A DNA stretch of 64,000 nucleotides. Source: Mycobacterium kyogaense (GTDB lineage: Bacteria; Actinomycetota; Actinomycetes; Mycobacteriales; Mycobacteriaceae). Location of the stretch: assembly GCF_003254575.1 (NCBI RefSeq), contig NZ_QJUA01000005.1:124001-188000 (forward strand), written 5' to 3'. This document shows positions 7,335-16,105 of this stretch, one piece after another (position 1 is the stretch's first letter; each line of letters starts with the position of its first letter). The notes beneath the pieces were generated by a model. The model did not search any database, had not been told where the DNA came from, and saw nothing but the letters and a program-made list of their open reading frames with translations. The position numbers and the translations under genes are program-made.

Positions 7335-10121
7335 ATGCCGATCCCGCAGCCGCCCCTTCGCGGCCGCGCTGCCGAGTGCGCTCTGCTCGACGAGACGATC
7401 GCTGCGGTGACGCCCGGCGCCTGCCGCGTCCTGGTACTCAGGGGTGAGGCGGGCGCGGGCAAGACCGCGCTGTTGGACTACGTCGGCACCCGTGCTGAAA
7501 GATTCTGCCGCGTAGCGGTTTCCGGCGTGCAATCCGATATGGAGCTGGCGTATGCGGGGCTGCAGCAGTTGTGCGCGCCGCTGCTCGGCCATCTCGACGC
7601 GCTGCCCGCACCACAGCGCGAGGCCCTCGAGGTCGCCTTCGGTCTGGGGTCCGGCGACACCCCCGACCGGTTCCTGGTGGGGCTGGCCGTACTCAGCCTC
7701 TTCGCCGCCGCGGCCGCAGAACAGCCGCTGCTGGCCGTCATCGACGATGCGCAGTGGCTCGACCAGGTGTCGCTGCAGACGCTGTCATTCGTGGCCCGCC
7801 GGCTGCTCGCCGAGCCGGTGGCCCTGTTGTTCGGTGTGCGGGACCACCCCGAGCTGCTGGTCGGCCTGCCCGAACTGGCGGTACGCGGCCTCTCCGACGC
7901 GGATGCCCGCGAGCTGCTCGACTCCGTGATGTTCGCCGGCCTCGATCCTCGGGTTCGCGACCGGGTGATCGCCGAGACGCGGGGGCTGCCGTTGGCGATC
8001 CTGGAGGTGCCGCGCAGCGTGTCGGCCGCGGAACTGTCCGGCGGTTTCTGGATCGCGGGCAAGCGGTCGTCCCCGGCGGCCGTCGAACAGACCTACATCC
8101 GCCGTATCCGATCACTGCCGGCCGACACTCAGCGACTGCTGCTGCTCGCCGCTGCCGAGCCATTGGGCGATGCCGGGCTGTTCGTGCGTGCCGCCGAGCA
8201 CCTCGACGTGCCGGTGTCCGCACTGGCGCCTGCCGAGGCCGACGGCCTCATCGAGTTCGGGTCGCGGATGCGGTTCCATCACCCGCTGATCAGGTCGGCG
8301 GCCTACCGCGCGGGTGATCTACTGAGCCGTCGCGAGGTGCACCGGGCGCTGGCCGGTGCCACCGACCCGCAGCTGGACCCGGACCGGAGGGCCTGGCACG
8401 CCGCGCAGGCGGCGGACGGTCCCGACGACGACGTCGCCGCCGAGTTGGAGCGCTGCGCGGTGCGTGCGCAGGGCCGGGGCGGAATCGCGGCGGCGGCCAC
8501 GTTCTACGAACGGGCCACTGCGCTGACCGCGGACTCCGCGCTGCGTGCCGCCCGCGCGCTGGCCGCGGCGCACGCGAAACGGGACGCGGCCGACACCGAC
8601 GCGGCCGACGCGCTGCTCGCGGTTGCGGAGCTGGCCGAGCTGACACCGTTGCAGCAGGCGCAGGTGGCCCGGCTGCGCGCGCAGATGCAGTTCGTCCGCA
8701 GCCGATCCGGCGCCGCGGGTGCCCCCGCAGTCGCCGAGACCGCACCGCCACTGCTCGCCGCTGCCGGCGCGCTGGACGGGCTGGACGACCACGCGTCCCG
8801 GGAAAGCTACATCGAGGCGATCGCGGCGCTGATGTACGCCGGCCGCGCCGCGCCGGCGGGCCGACTCGAGGAAGCAGCCGAAGCGGCGCTCGCGGTCCTG
8901 GCCCGAGCTCGTGAGCCTCTGCGTCCCGTCGACCTCCTGCTGCAGGGCACCGCCGAACGCATCACCGGCGGCCCTGGCGCAGGGAGCGCAGCACTGGGAC
9001 GGGCGCTGGCAGCGATGCGTGAGCAGGCCGACACCGATGATGCCGCCGTCGGCCGCTGGCTGCAGGTGCCCGCGTTCCCGATCCTGCAGGAATCGGCGGC
9101 TCACGAACTGTGGGACCAGAGCGCGGTCGTTCACCTCTCGAGCGCCGCGGTCGCTTGTGCCCGCCGCGGCGGGGCGCTGGCCGGGCTGCCCCGCGCGTTG
9201 GCCTACCGCGCGGGCGCCCACCAGTTGAACGGTGAATTCGATACGGCTGCACAGCTTCTCGACGAGGCCACGGCCATCGCGTCGGCGACCGCGGCGCGAT
9301 CTCCGGTGCGCTACCACGAGGTGCTGCTGGCCGCGTGGCGCGCCGATGCGGCCGGCGCCGAGCAGGTGATCGGCACCCTGACCGCCGAGGCGGCGTCACG
9401 CGGGGAGGGCCGGCTGCAGAGCCTGCTGAGCTACGCCGCCGCTGTTCTGCGCAACGGCCAGGGGAGGTATGCGGAGGCGCTCGCGGCTGCCCAGGACTGC
9501 TGCGCGACCGAGAACTTGGGATTCCACGGGGTGTGCCTGTACGAACTCGTCGAATCCGCGACGCGCACCGGCGCCATCGAGGCGGCTCGCGATGCGGTGG
9601 CCCGCCTGCAGGCCGGTGCCGGTGCGACCGACTGGGGTCGAGGCGTGGTGGCGGCGGCCCGGGCGATGGTGGCCGATGACGCGTCAGCCGCGGATCTGTT
9701 CGGCGAGGCCGTCGAATGTCTGAGCCGCAGTGAAGCCGCCGTGCACCTGGCGCGGACCCGGCTGCAGTACGGCGAATGGTTGCGCCGGAACAACCGCCGG
9801 ACCGACGCGCGCCGGGAGCTGACGGCGGCGCACCAGATGTTCACGGGCATGGGTGCGCACGGGTTCGCCGAGCGGGCGCGTCGAGAGCTGGTCGCCACCG
9901 GCGAGAAGGTGCGTGCGTCGAAGGCCGGCGGCTCCGCGAGTGCGCTGACTGCGCAGGAAGCCCAGATCGCCGGGCTGGTCGCCGAGGGGATGACCAACGC
10001 CGAGATCGGCGCCGCGCTGTTCATCAGCGCCCACACCGTGGAGTGGCATCTGCGCAAGGTGTTCGCCAAGCTCGGCATCACGTCGCGGCGGCAGCTGCGC
10101 ACCATGTCGCTCGGCCACTGA
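7335..10121 (+). CDS. large ATP-binding LuxR-family regulator (LAL/MalT-like)
   Basis: Large STAND-type transcriptional regulator, 928 aa. Walker A GEAGAGKT is at residues 37-44 and Walker B PLLAVIDDAQWLD near 131-143. A long alpha-helical, alanine-rich region with TPR-like character spans about 430-860. A LuxR helix-turn-helix covers residues 871-928 (LTAQEAQIAGLVAEGMTNAEIGAALF...). The ATG at 7335 is preceded by GGTGGA at 7325-7330. Family members oligomerise in an ATP- and ligand-dependent way to activate genes. The likely targets are not evident; divergence from the SRPBCC gene makes that gene and the adjacent esterase candidates. Confidence 0.9.
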   Translation: MPIPQPPLRGRAAECALLDETIAAVTPGACRVLVLRGEAGAGKTALLDYVGTRAERFCRVAVSGVQSDMELAYAGLQQLCAPLLGHLDALPAPQREALEVAFGLGSGDTPDRFLVGLAVLSLFAAAAAEQPLLAVIDDAQWLDQVSLQTLSFVARRLLAEPVALLFGVRDHPELLVGLPELAVRGLSDADARELLDSVMFAGLDPRVRDRVIAETRGLPLAILEVPRSVSAAELSGGFWIAGKRSSPAAVEQTYIRRIRSLPADTQRLLLLAAAEPLGDAGLFVRAAEHLDVPVSALAPAEADGLIEFGSRMRFHHPLIRSAAYRAGDLLSRREVHRALAGATDPQLDPDRRAWHAAQAADGPDDDVAAELERCAVRAQGRGGIAAAATFYERATALTADSALRAARALAAAHAKRDAADTDAADALLAVAELAELTPLQQAQVARLRAQMQFVRSRSGAAGAPAVAETAPPLLAAAGALDGLDDHASRESYIEAIAALMYAGRAAPAGRLEEAAEAALAVLARAREPLRPVDLLLQGTAERITGGPGAGSAALGRALAAMREQADTDDAAVGRWLQVPAFPILQESAAHELWDQSAVVHLSSAAVACARRGGALAGLPRALAYRAGAHQLNGEFDTAAQLLDEATAIASATAARSPVRYHEVLLAAWRADAAGAEQVIGTLTAEAASRGEGRLQSLLSYAAAVLRNGQGRYAEALAAAQDCCATENLGFHGVCLYELVESATRTGAIEAARDAVARLQAGAGATDWGRGVVAAARAMVADDASAADLFGEAVECLSRSEAAVHLARTRLQYGEWLRRNNRRTDARRELTAAHQMFTGMGAHGFAERARRELVATGEKVRASKAGGSASALTAQEAQIAGLVAEGMTNAEIGAALFISAHTVEWHLRKVFAKLGITSRRQLRTMSLGH

Positions 10122-10196
10122 CGGCCCGCCGGACCCCACCTCTAGACTGATTTGTCGATCATCGCCGCTTTTCGATCAGCGCCGTCTTACAAGGAG
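10119..10196 (+). promoter_or_regulatory. aspS promoter and ribosome binding site
   Basis: A -10 like hexamer TAGACT at 10143-10148 follows a TGACGG -35 candidate at 10119-10124 (18-base spacer), overlapping the end of the LuxR gene. A strong ribosome binding site AAGGAG at 10191-10196 lies 6 bases before the GTG at 10203 and decides that start over an upstream in-frame TTG at 10152. Confidence 0.45.
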
Positions 10197-10202
10197 TGTT
10201 TC

Positions 10203-11975
10203 GTGCTGCGTACCCGCACCGCCGGATCGTTGCGTGCCGCCGACGCCGGGCAGACGGTCACGCTGGCCGGCTGGGTGGCGCGCCGCCGCGACCACGGCGG
10301 CGTGATCTTCATCGACCTGCGTGACGCGTCCGGGGTGTCTCAGGTGGTGTTCCGCGACGGTGAGGTGCTGGCCCAGGCACACCGGTTGCGCTCGGAGTTC
10401 TGCGTTGCCGTCACCGGCGTCGTCGAGATCCGTCCCGAGGGCAACGCCAACGCCGACATCGCGACGGGCGAGGTCGAGGTCAACACGACCTCGTTGACGG
10501 TGCTGGGGGAGAGCGCGCCGCTGCCGTTCCAGCTCGACGAGACCGCCGGCGAGGAAGCGCGGCTCAAGTACCGCTACCTGGATCTGCGCCGTGAGGGTCC
10601 CGGGCACGCAATTCGGTTGCGTTCCAAGGTGAATGCGGCCGCCCGCGGCGTGCTGGCCGATCACGACTTCGTCGAGATCGAAACGCCGACGCTGACCCGC
10701 TCGACCCCCGAGGGCGCGCGCGACTTCCTGGTCCCGGCCCGCCTGCAGCCCGGCTCCTTCTACGCGCTGCCGCAGAGCCCGCAGCTGTTCAAACAGTTGC
10801 TGATGGTCGCAGGCATGGAGCGCTATTACCAGATCGCGCGCTGCTACCGCGACGAGGATTTCCGCGCCGACCGTCAACCCGAGTTCACCCAGCTGGACAT
10901 GGAGATGAGCTTCGTCGACGCCGACGACGTGATGGCCGTCTCCGAAGAGGTGCTGCGTGCACTGTGGGCGCTGATCGGCTACGACCTGCCCACTCCGCTG
11001 CCCCGCATCAGCTACGCCGAGGCGATGCGTCGCTTCGGCAGCGACAAACCCGACCTGCGCTTCGGGGTGGAACTGGTGGAGTGCACCGAGTACTTCGCCG
11101 ACACCCCGTTCCGGGTGTTCCAGGCCCCCTACGTCGGTGCCGTGGTGATGCCCGGCGGAGCATCGCAGCCGCGGCGCACGCTGGACGGCTGGCAGGAGTT
11201 CGCGAAGCAGCGCGGCCACAAGGGGCTGGCCTATGTGCTGGTCGGTGAGGACGGTGAGCTGGCCGGACCGGTCGCCAAAAACCTGTCCGACGCCGAACGT
11301 GACGGCCTGGCCGCCCATGTGGGGGCGCAGCCCGGGGACTGTGTGTTCTTCGCCGCAGGCACTCCGAAGGCGGCGCGCGCGCTGCTGGGCGCCACGCGCA
11401 TCGAGATCGCCAAGCGTCTCGACATGATCGACCCGACCGCGTGGGCGTTCACCTGGGTGGTGGACTGGCCGCTGTTCGAGCCGGCCGACGACGCGACCGC
11501 CTCCGGCGACGTCGCCGTCGGATCGGGCGCGTGGACCGCCGTGCACCACGCCTTCACTTCGCCCAAGCCCGATTCCGAGGCGACGTTCGACACCGACCCG
11601 GGCTCCGCGCTCGCCGACGCCTACGACATCGTCTGCAACGGCAACGAGATCGGCGGCGGTTCGATCCGTATTCATCGCCGCGATGTCCAGGAGCGGGTGT
11701 TCGCGATGATGGGCATCGATCACGACGAGGCTGCGGACAAGTTTGGATTCCTGTTGGACGCGTTCACTTTTGGTGCACCGCCGCACGGGGGCATCGCGTT
11801 CGGCTGGGACCGGATCGTCGCGCTGCTCGCCGGGGTGGACTCGATACGCGAGGTGATCGCGTTCCCGAAGTCCGGCGGCGGAGTCGACCCGCTGACCGAT
11901 GCGCCGGCGCCGATCACGCCGCAGCAGCGCAAAGAGTCCGGCATCGACGCGAAGCCCGGCAAAGAAAGCGCCTAG
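10203..11975 (+). CDS. aspS: aspartate--tRNA ligase (probably non-discriminating)
   Basis: Class II aminoacyl-tRNA synthetase, 590 aa, bacterial type. It has the N-terminal OB fold ([21 protein letters not shown]), motif 2 with [14 protein letters not shown], the bacterial GAD insertion, and motif 3 [13 protein letters not shown]. Activates aspartate and charges tRNA-Asp. Mycobacterial AspRS is known to be non-discriminating and also forms Asp-tRNA-Asn, which GatCAB converts; I infer the same here. The GTG start is fixed by AAGGAG at 10191-10196. It is followed after 2 bases by the DUF4436 gene, so they are probably cotranscribed. Confidence 0.97.
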   Translation: MLRTRTAGSLRAADAGQTVTLAGWVARRRDHGGVIFIDLRDASGVSQVVFRDGEVLAQAHRLRSEFCVAVTGVVEIRPEGNANADIATGEVEVNTTSLTVLGESAPLPFQLDETAGEEARLKYRYLDLRREGPGHAIRLRSKVNAAARGVLADHDFVEIETPTLTRSTPEGARDFLVPARLQPGSFYALPQSPQLFKQLLMVAGMERYYQIARCYRDEDFRADRQPEFTQLDMEMSFVDADDVMAVSEEVLRALWALIGYDLPTPLPRISYAEAMRRFGSDKPDLRFGVELVECTEYFADTPFRVFQAPYVGAVVMPGGASQPRRTLDGWQEFAKQRGHKGLAYVLVGEDGELAGPVAKNLSDAERDGLAAHVGAQPGDCVFFAAGTPKAARALLGATRIEIAKRLDMIDPTAWAFTWVVDWPLFEPADDATASGDVAVGSGAWTAVHHAFTSPKPDSEATFDTDPGSALADAYDIVCNGNEIGGGSIRIHRRDVQERVFAMMGIDHDEAADKFGFLLDAFTFGAPPHGGIAFGWDRIVALLAGVDSIREVIAFPKSGGGVDPLTDAPAPITPQQRKESGIDAKPGKESA

Positions 11976-11977
11976 CC

Positions 11978-12892
11978 GTGTCGCGGTCCACCGACGAACG
12001 CACTCGACCGCGGACGCTCACAGCGACGGTGCTCACCACCGCCCTGGCAATCCTGGCCGTCTACATCGCGTCGCTCGTCGGTTACCGCATCCTCGAGCAA
12101 CCGCCTCAGCACTTCGCGTTCGACGGGACGTCGCTGTCCTCGCAGACATCTGTGATCGTGCGGCTCCGGCAGGTCGATGCGCCGGAGAACGAACTGGCCG
12201 TCGATGTGGTGCTGCACCCGGGCACCGACCTGCTCGCAGACGGGCCTGACGCCACGCGAGACGCGACGATCCGGCTCAGCTCGTGGACCGACGCAGGCCA
12301 GTTGATCTACATCCACGACGATCTCCGGGGTAATCAAGCGTCGACGTCGTTGATCGCTGTGGGTGAGCCCGACGACTGGCCGTTCGACTCCTTCCGAACC
12401 GATGTCATCGGCGTGGAGGCCTTCGTAGGACAGGGCGCCGCACGACGCAGCGTGCCGGCATCGATCGTGGTGGCCGGCAGTGTCAACGCCTGGCAGATCG
12501 AGCCCAGGATCAGCACACTGGACGGGCCGTGGGGCCAGATCAACACCGTGCAGTTCGGTCTGGAACGAACCAGGGGTGCTCTTGCCATCGACATCGGCAT
12601 CCTGTTGGTGCTGCTCGCTTTACCTGCCACAGCACTGTTCGTCGCGATCGAGATGCTGCTGAACCGCCGCAAGTTCCAGCCGCCGTTCATCACCTGGTTC
12701 GCCGCGATGCTGTTCGCCGTCGTCCCATTGCGCAATATCCTGCCGGGGGCCCCGCCGCCCGGAGCGTGGATCGACCAGGCGGTGATCCTGTGGGTCCTCG
12801 TCGCGCTCGCCTCGGCGATGGTCATCTTCGTCGTCGCCTGGTGGCGGCAGACACGAGCAGATCCGAAGCCGGAAAGGACCACCACATCATGA
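11978..12892 (+). CDS. DUF4436-like membrane protein
   Basis: Predicted membrane protein, 304 aa, resembling the DUF4436 family found mainly in actinobacteria. It has one N-terminal hydrophobic segment (about residues 15-35), an extracytoplasmic beta-rich domain of about 170 residues, and three C-terminal hydrophobic segments (about 205-225, 238-255 and 268-290). The GTG start lies 2 bases after the aspS stop, so it relies on readthrough or coupling. Its stop overlaps the ATG of the next gene in ATGA. Function unknown; no catalytic motif is visible. Confidence 0.75.
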   Translation: MSRSTDERTRPRTLTATVLTTALAILAVYIASLVGYRILEQPPQHFAFDGTSLSSQTSVIVRLRQVDAPENELAVDVVLHPGTDLLADGPDATRDATIRLSSWTDAGQLIYIHDDLRGNQASTSLIAVGEPDDWPFDSFRTDVIGVEAFVGQGAARRSVPASIVVAGSVNAWQIEPRISTLDGPWGQINTVQFGLERTRGALAIDIGILLVLLALPATALFVAIEMLLNRRKFQPPFITWFAAMLFAVVPLRNILPGAPPPGAWIDQAVILWVLVALASAMVIFVVAWWRQTRADPKPERTTTS

Positions 12893-13338
12893 GTGAGATC
12901 GACAAGACGAAGCTCGTCTCCGACACGGCGGCCCTCGACGACTTCAACCGGAAGATCGTCGAGGAGTTCCGGGCCAACGGCGGTAAGGTCGGCGGTCCCT
13001 TCGAGGGCGGCACGTTGCTCTTGCTGCACACCGTCGGGGCGAAATCGGGTCAACCGCGGCTCTCCCCGCTGGCCTATCTGACCATCGACGAGAAGATGAT
13101 CATCGTCGGTTCGTATGCCGGCGCACCCAACAATCCGGCGTGGGTGCACAACCTGCGCGTCGACCCGCGGGCACGGATCGAGGTCGGTACCGAGACGTGG
13201 GACGTGGTGGCGCGCGAACTACCCGCCGACGAGCGTGACGCGACCTGGCCGAAAGTCGTCCAGTACTCGGCGGTGTTCGCGGGCTACCAGGCCAATACGT
13301 CGCGGGTCATCCCGCTGTTCGAGCTGAACCGCGTCTAG
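12889..13338 (+). CDS. deazaflavin-dependent nitroreductase family (DDN-like) protein, copy 1
   Basis: 149-aa member of the Ddn split-barrel family, whose members use reduced coenzyme F420. Family landmarks are RANGGKVGGPF, LLLHTVGAKSGQPRLSPL, NPAWVHNLRVDPRA and the C-terminal RVIPLFELNR. GGAAAGGACC at 12871-12880 is the likely ribosome binding site. It starts inside the stop of the DUF4436 gene (ATGA). It may reduce quinones or xenobiotics. A second copy with the same landmarks lies at 29310-29762; by eye they share roughly half to three fifths of their residues. Its stop overlaps the converging decarboxylase gene by 4 bases. Confidence 0.88.
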   Translation: MSEIDKTKLVSDTAALDDFNRKIVEEFRANGGKVGGPFEGGTLLLLHTVGAKSGQPRLSPLAYLTIDEKMIIVGSYAGAPNNPAWVHNLRVDPRARIEVGTETWDVVARELPADERDATWPKVVQYSAVFAGYQANTSRVIPLFELNRV

Positions 13339-14624
13339 TTCGGCGCCTGCGGTGGGATCAGCTGTTCGCGCCGCATCAGGTCGTCGAGGGTTTCCCGCCT
13401 CACCGCCAGTCGCGCGACTCCGTCGCGGCAGAACACCACGGGTGGTCGGAGAGCCGTGTTGTAGTTGTTTGCCATCGTGTAGCAGTACGCCCCGGTGACC
13501 GGCACGGTGATCAGATCGCCCACCTGCGGCTGGACGACTGTGATGCCGTGGGCGATCTCGTCGCCTGATTCACAGTGCCGGCCCACGATGTCGACGGTTT
13601 CAGTCGGTCCGCTGCGATCGATCACCGACGGTTGGAACGGCTGGCCGTACAGCGACACCTCGAGGTTGTCGCCCATTCCTCCGTCGACAGCGACGTGCGT
13701 GCGTGCCCCCCGTTTGACGGTGACGACGCGGTAGGCGGTGATGCCGTTGCGCGCGACCATCGACCGCCCCGGCTCCACCAGCAGTTCGACGCCCTCGCCG
13801 AGGTGGCGGTGGACAGCTGACACCATGTGCTGCGCATAGTCCTCGACCGAGGGCGCATGATCAGTGCTGGTGTATCGGACACCGAGGCCGCCGCCGAGGT
13901 CGTAGGCGCCGAATCGGCCGAATTGGGCGAGAGCGCGCACCGCGGCGGAGAACTGGTCGAGGTCGAGCAGTTGCGAACCGACGTGTGCGTGCAGGCCTCG
14001 CAGGTCGAGTCGAGGTTCCCGGGTGATGATCCCGATCACCTCGTCGACCTGGTCGGACGGGATCCCGAACTTGGACGCGTCGTGGCCGGTCATCATGGCC
14101 TGGTGTGTCTTGGCGTCGAGTGCGGGGCTCACCCGCAGAAGTACCGGAACGGGTTCGTCCGCGAGTCTGGCGAGGCGCTCGACGTCATCGAGGTTGTCGA
14201 CGACGGTGTAGCGCACCCGTGCGCGCAGCGCGGCGCGGATGTCGTCGTCGGTCTTGGCGTTGCCGTGGAACACCATTCGACGGGGGTCGGCGCCGGCGGC
14301 GAGCGCGAGAGCCAATTCACCTGCCGCAGCGGTGTCGACGCCGCACCCCTCTTCCTGGACCACACCGATCACCGATGCCGACGGGAAGCTCTTCGCCGCG
14401 AACAGGACCAGTGATCGCGGGTGGCGGCGGGTGAAGGCGTCGAGGTAGCGGCGGGCGGTCCGGCGCAACGCGCCCTCGTCGATGAGGTACGCGGGCGTGC
14501 CGTATCGGTGGACCAGTTCATCGACGCGGCATCCGCCGACGAGGAGACGCCCGGCGGAGTCCAGTGTCGTGCCGTCCGGGTATAAGGACAGATCGATGTC
14601 GCCGGGTGTGCCGATCTGGGTCAT
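13335..14624 (-). CDS. diaminopimelate decarboxylase-like PLP enzyme (fold type III)
   Basis: 429-aa fold type III PLP decarboxylase very close in motif pattern to diaminopimelate decarboxylase. Visible are FAAKSFPSASV (PLP lysine), GCGVDTAAAGELALAL, HGNAK, ASKFGI, GLHAHVGSQ, DLGGGLGV, EPGRSMVARNG, the inter-subunit CESGD loop and GAYCYTMANNYN. All residues expected for meso-DAP decarboxylation seem present. It is not in a lysine operon, so it is probably a catabolic paralogue rather than the housekeeping LysA; related D- or omega-amino acid substrates remain possible. Its ATG overlaps the kinase stop in ATGA. It ends the aminotransferase-kinase-decarboxylase operon. Confidence 0.85.
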   Translation of the reverse strand: MTQIGTPGDIDLSLYPDGTTLDSAGRLLVGGCRVDELVHRYGTPAYLIDEGALRRTARRYLDAFTRRHPRSLVLFAAKSFPSASVIGVVQEEGCGVDTAAAGELALALAAGADPRRMVFHGNAKTDDDIRAALRARVRYTVVDNLDDVERLARLADEPVPVLLRVSPALDAKTHQAMMTGHDASKFGIPSDQVDEVIGIITREPRLDLRGLHAHVGSQLLDLDQFSAAVRALAQFGRFGAYDLGGGLGVRYTSTDHAPSVEDYAQHMVSAVHRHLGEGVELLVEPGRSMVARNGITAYRVVTVKRGARTHVAVDGGMGDNLEVSLYGQPFQPSVIDRSGPTETVDIVGRHCESGDEIAHGITVVQPQVGDLITVPVTGAYCYTMANNYNTALRPPVVFCRDGVARLAVRRETLDDLMRREQLIPPQAPN

Positions 14625-16105
14625 CGCTTCTGCTCCGCGGCATGATTCGTGGCGACGCGCGCGGCCAGCGATCGCACGGAATCGTCGTGGCGGGCAAAGC
14701 GTTCGGCCCACCGCTCGGCGCGGCCCGGATCGGGTTCGGTGACCTCGGCTCGGTGGGTCTGCCGGTCCACGTGCGGTGACCACGCCAACGCCGCGCATCC
14801 GGCGAACGTCGCGGCACCGACCGCGGAGTGGTCGCGTTCATGGGGGTCGAAGACGACGGTGCGTCCGGTGGCGTCGGCGAGGTCGCGGCGGAACGTCGTC
14901 GACGCCGCACCCGAGCCGCTGAGCGCCAGTGGACCACATGAACCTGTGGCCTCGGCCAGTACTTCGGTGCAACGCCGCGACTCCAGCACGATCCCTGCTG
15001 TCAGCCCCCGGGCGAGGTCGGCCGGCGTGGTACGCAGGGTCAGTCCCTCGATCGCACCGACGAGATCTGGATTCCACAGCGCACCCTGTTCGCCGGGCGA
15101 GAGGTAGGGCAGCACCAGGGGAGCATCGTCGAGACTTGCGGACGCGGCCAGTTCGGCCACCGCCGCGGGGCCGTCGACGGCAAGCAGGCCGGCGAGCCAC
15201 TCCAGAGCTGAACCCGTTGCGAGCAAATCCATTTCGAGGCCGAACCCGTCGCCGGCCAGAGGGGTCACGAGGTAGCGCCCCTGCGGATCGGTCGCGGGGT
15301 TCGGAGCCCACCCGAGGATGACGTTACTGGTACCGGCGATGTAGGCGACGTCGCCGGGGCCGCGCACGTCCAAGCCGTACGCGCCCATTACCGAGTCGGC
15401 GGCTCCGACGGTGACAGGAATGCCTGCCGCGCATCCCCATCGGCCCCCGACGTCGGCGCGAAGGGGTCGTGTCGTCGCGGAGGAAACCACGGCCGGCACC
15501 GACTGGACGGACGCCGCCGCGAGCATGTCGTCGTCCCACTCTCCGGTATGTAGGTCGTAGGCGCCGTAGCCGGCGGCGGTGCTCGGGTCGGTGAGCAGTT
15601 CACCGGTCAGGGTCGCGAACAGGAAGTCCTTGGCGCCGCACGTGATCGCGTCTTTCGGTAGCCCTCGTTCCACCCGACGAAGGTGCATTGCGAGAAGGTA
15701 GCGGCCGTCGAACCGCTGTCCGGTCCTGGCGTAGCACACCTCCGGGTCGGTGCGGGCCAGGATTCGCTGTCCCTCGGCCTCGGCGCGGGCATCCATCCAC
15801 GTCACCGCCGGCCCGAGCGGGGCGCCGCTGAGGTCCAGGTTCACCAGCGTGGGCAACATCGCAGACAGGCCGATGGCCCGCCACGACCGTGGGTTGGTGG
15901 CGCGCGCCAGGGTGCGGACCGCGGTGTCGCATGCAGCCAGCCAGCGACTCGGATTCTGTTCCGCCGCACCGATTTCAGGCTGCTCCGTCGGATAGTCGGC
16001 GCGCGCACGCGCCACGCACCGCCCCGTGTCGTCGACGGCGACGGCCTTGAGGCTGCTGGTTCCGAGATCGAGGCCGATCGCCAGGGTCGGTGCCTCAGCG
16101 CTCAC
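14621..16105 (-). CDS. FGGY-family carbohydrate kinase (xylulokinase-like), island copy
   Basis: 494-aa FGGY sugar kinase. It has the N-terminal phosphate-1 motif GLDLGTSSLKAVAVD, the substrate-domain patch TWMDARAEAEGQ, GAADSVMGAYGLDV, and the C-terminal adenosine motif LALSGSGAASTTFRRDLADATGR. It phosphorylates a sugar or polyol with ATP in the cytoplasm; the substrate cannot be fixed from sequence. It overlaps the aminotransferase stop by 11 bases and the decarboxylase start by 4, so the three are one translational unit. Pairing a sugar kinase with an aminotransferase and a NagB-like enzyme nearby suggests an amino-sugar substrate, as inference. Confidence 0.85.
   Translation of the reverse strand: MSAEAPTLAIGLDLGTSSLKAVAVDDTGRCVARARADYPTEQPEIGAAEQNPSRWLAACDTAVRTLARATNPRSWRAIGLSAMLPTLVNLDLSGAPLGPAVTWMDARAEAEGQRILARTDPEVCYARTGQRFDGRYLLAMHLRRVERGLPKDAITCGAKDFLFATLTGELLTDPSTAAGYGAYDLHTGEWDDDMLAAASVQSVPAVVSSATTRPLRADVGGRWGCAAGIPVTVGAADSVMGAYGLDVRGPGDVAYIAGTSNVILGWAPNPATDPQGRYLVTPLAGDGFGLEMDLLATGSALEWLAGLLAVDGPAAVAELAASASLDDAPLVLPYLSPGEQGALWNPDLVGAIEGLTLRTTPADLARGLTAGIVLESRRCTEVLAEATGSCGPLALSGSGAASTTFRRDLADATGRTVVFDPHERDHSAVGAATFAGCAALAWSPHVDRQTHRAEVTEPDPGRAERWAERFARHDDSVRSLAARVATNHAAEQKR

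Noticed and set aside
10176..11786. Minus-strand open frame of 536 codons across aspS
   Set aside because: Complete AspRS motifs are on the plus strand; the antisense has none.
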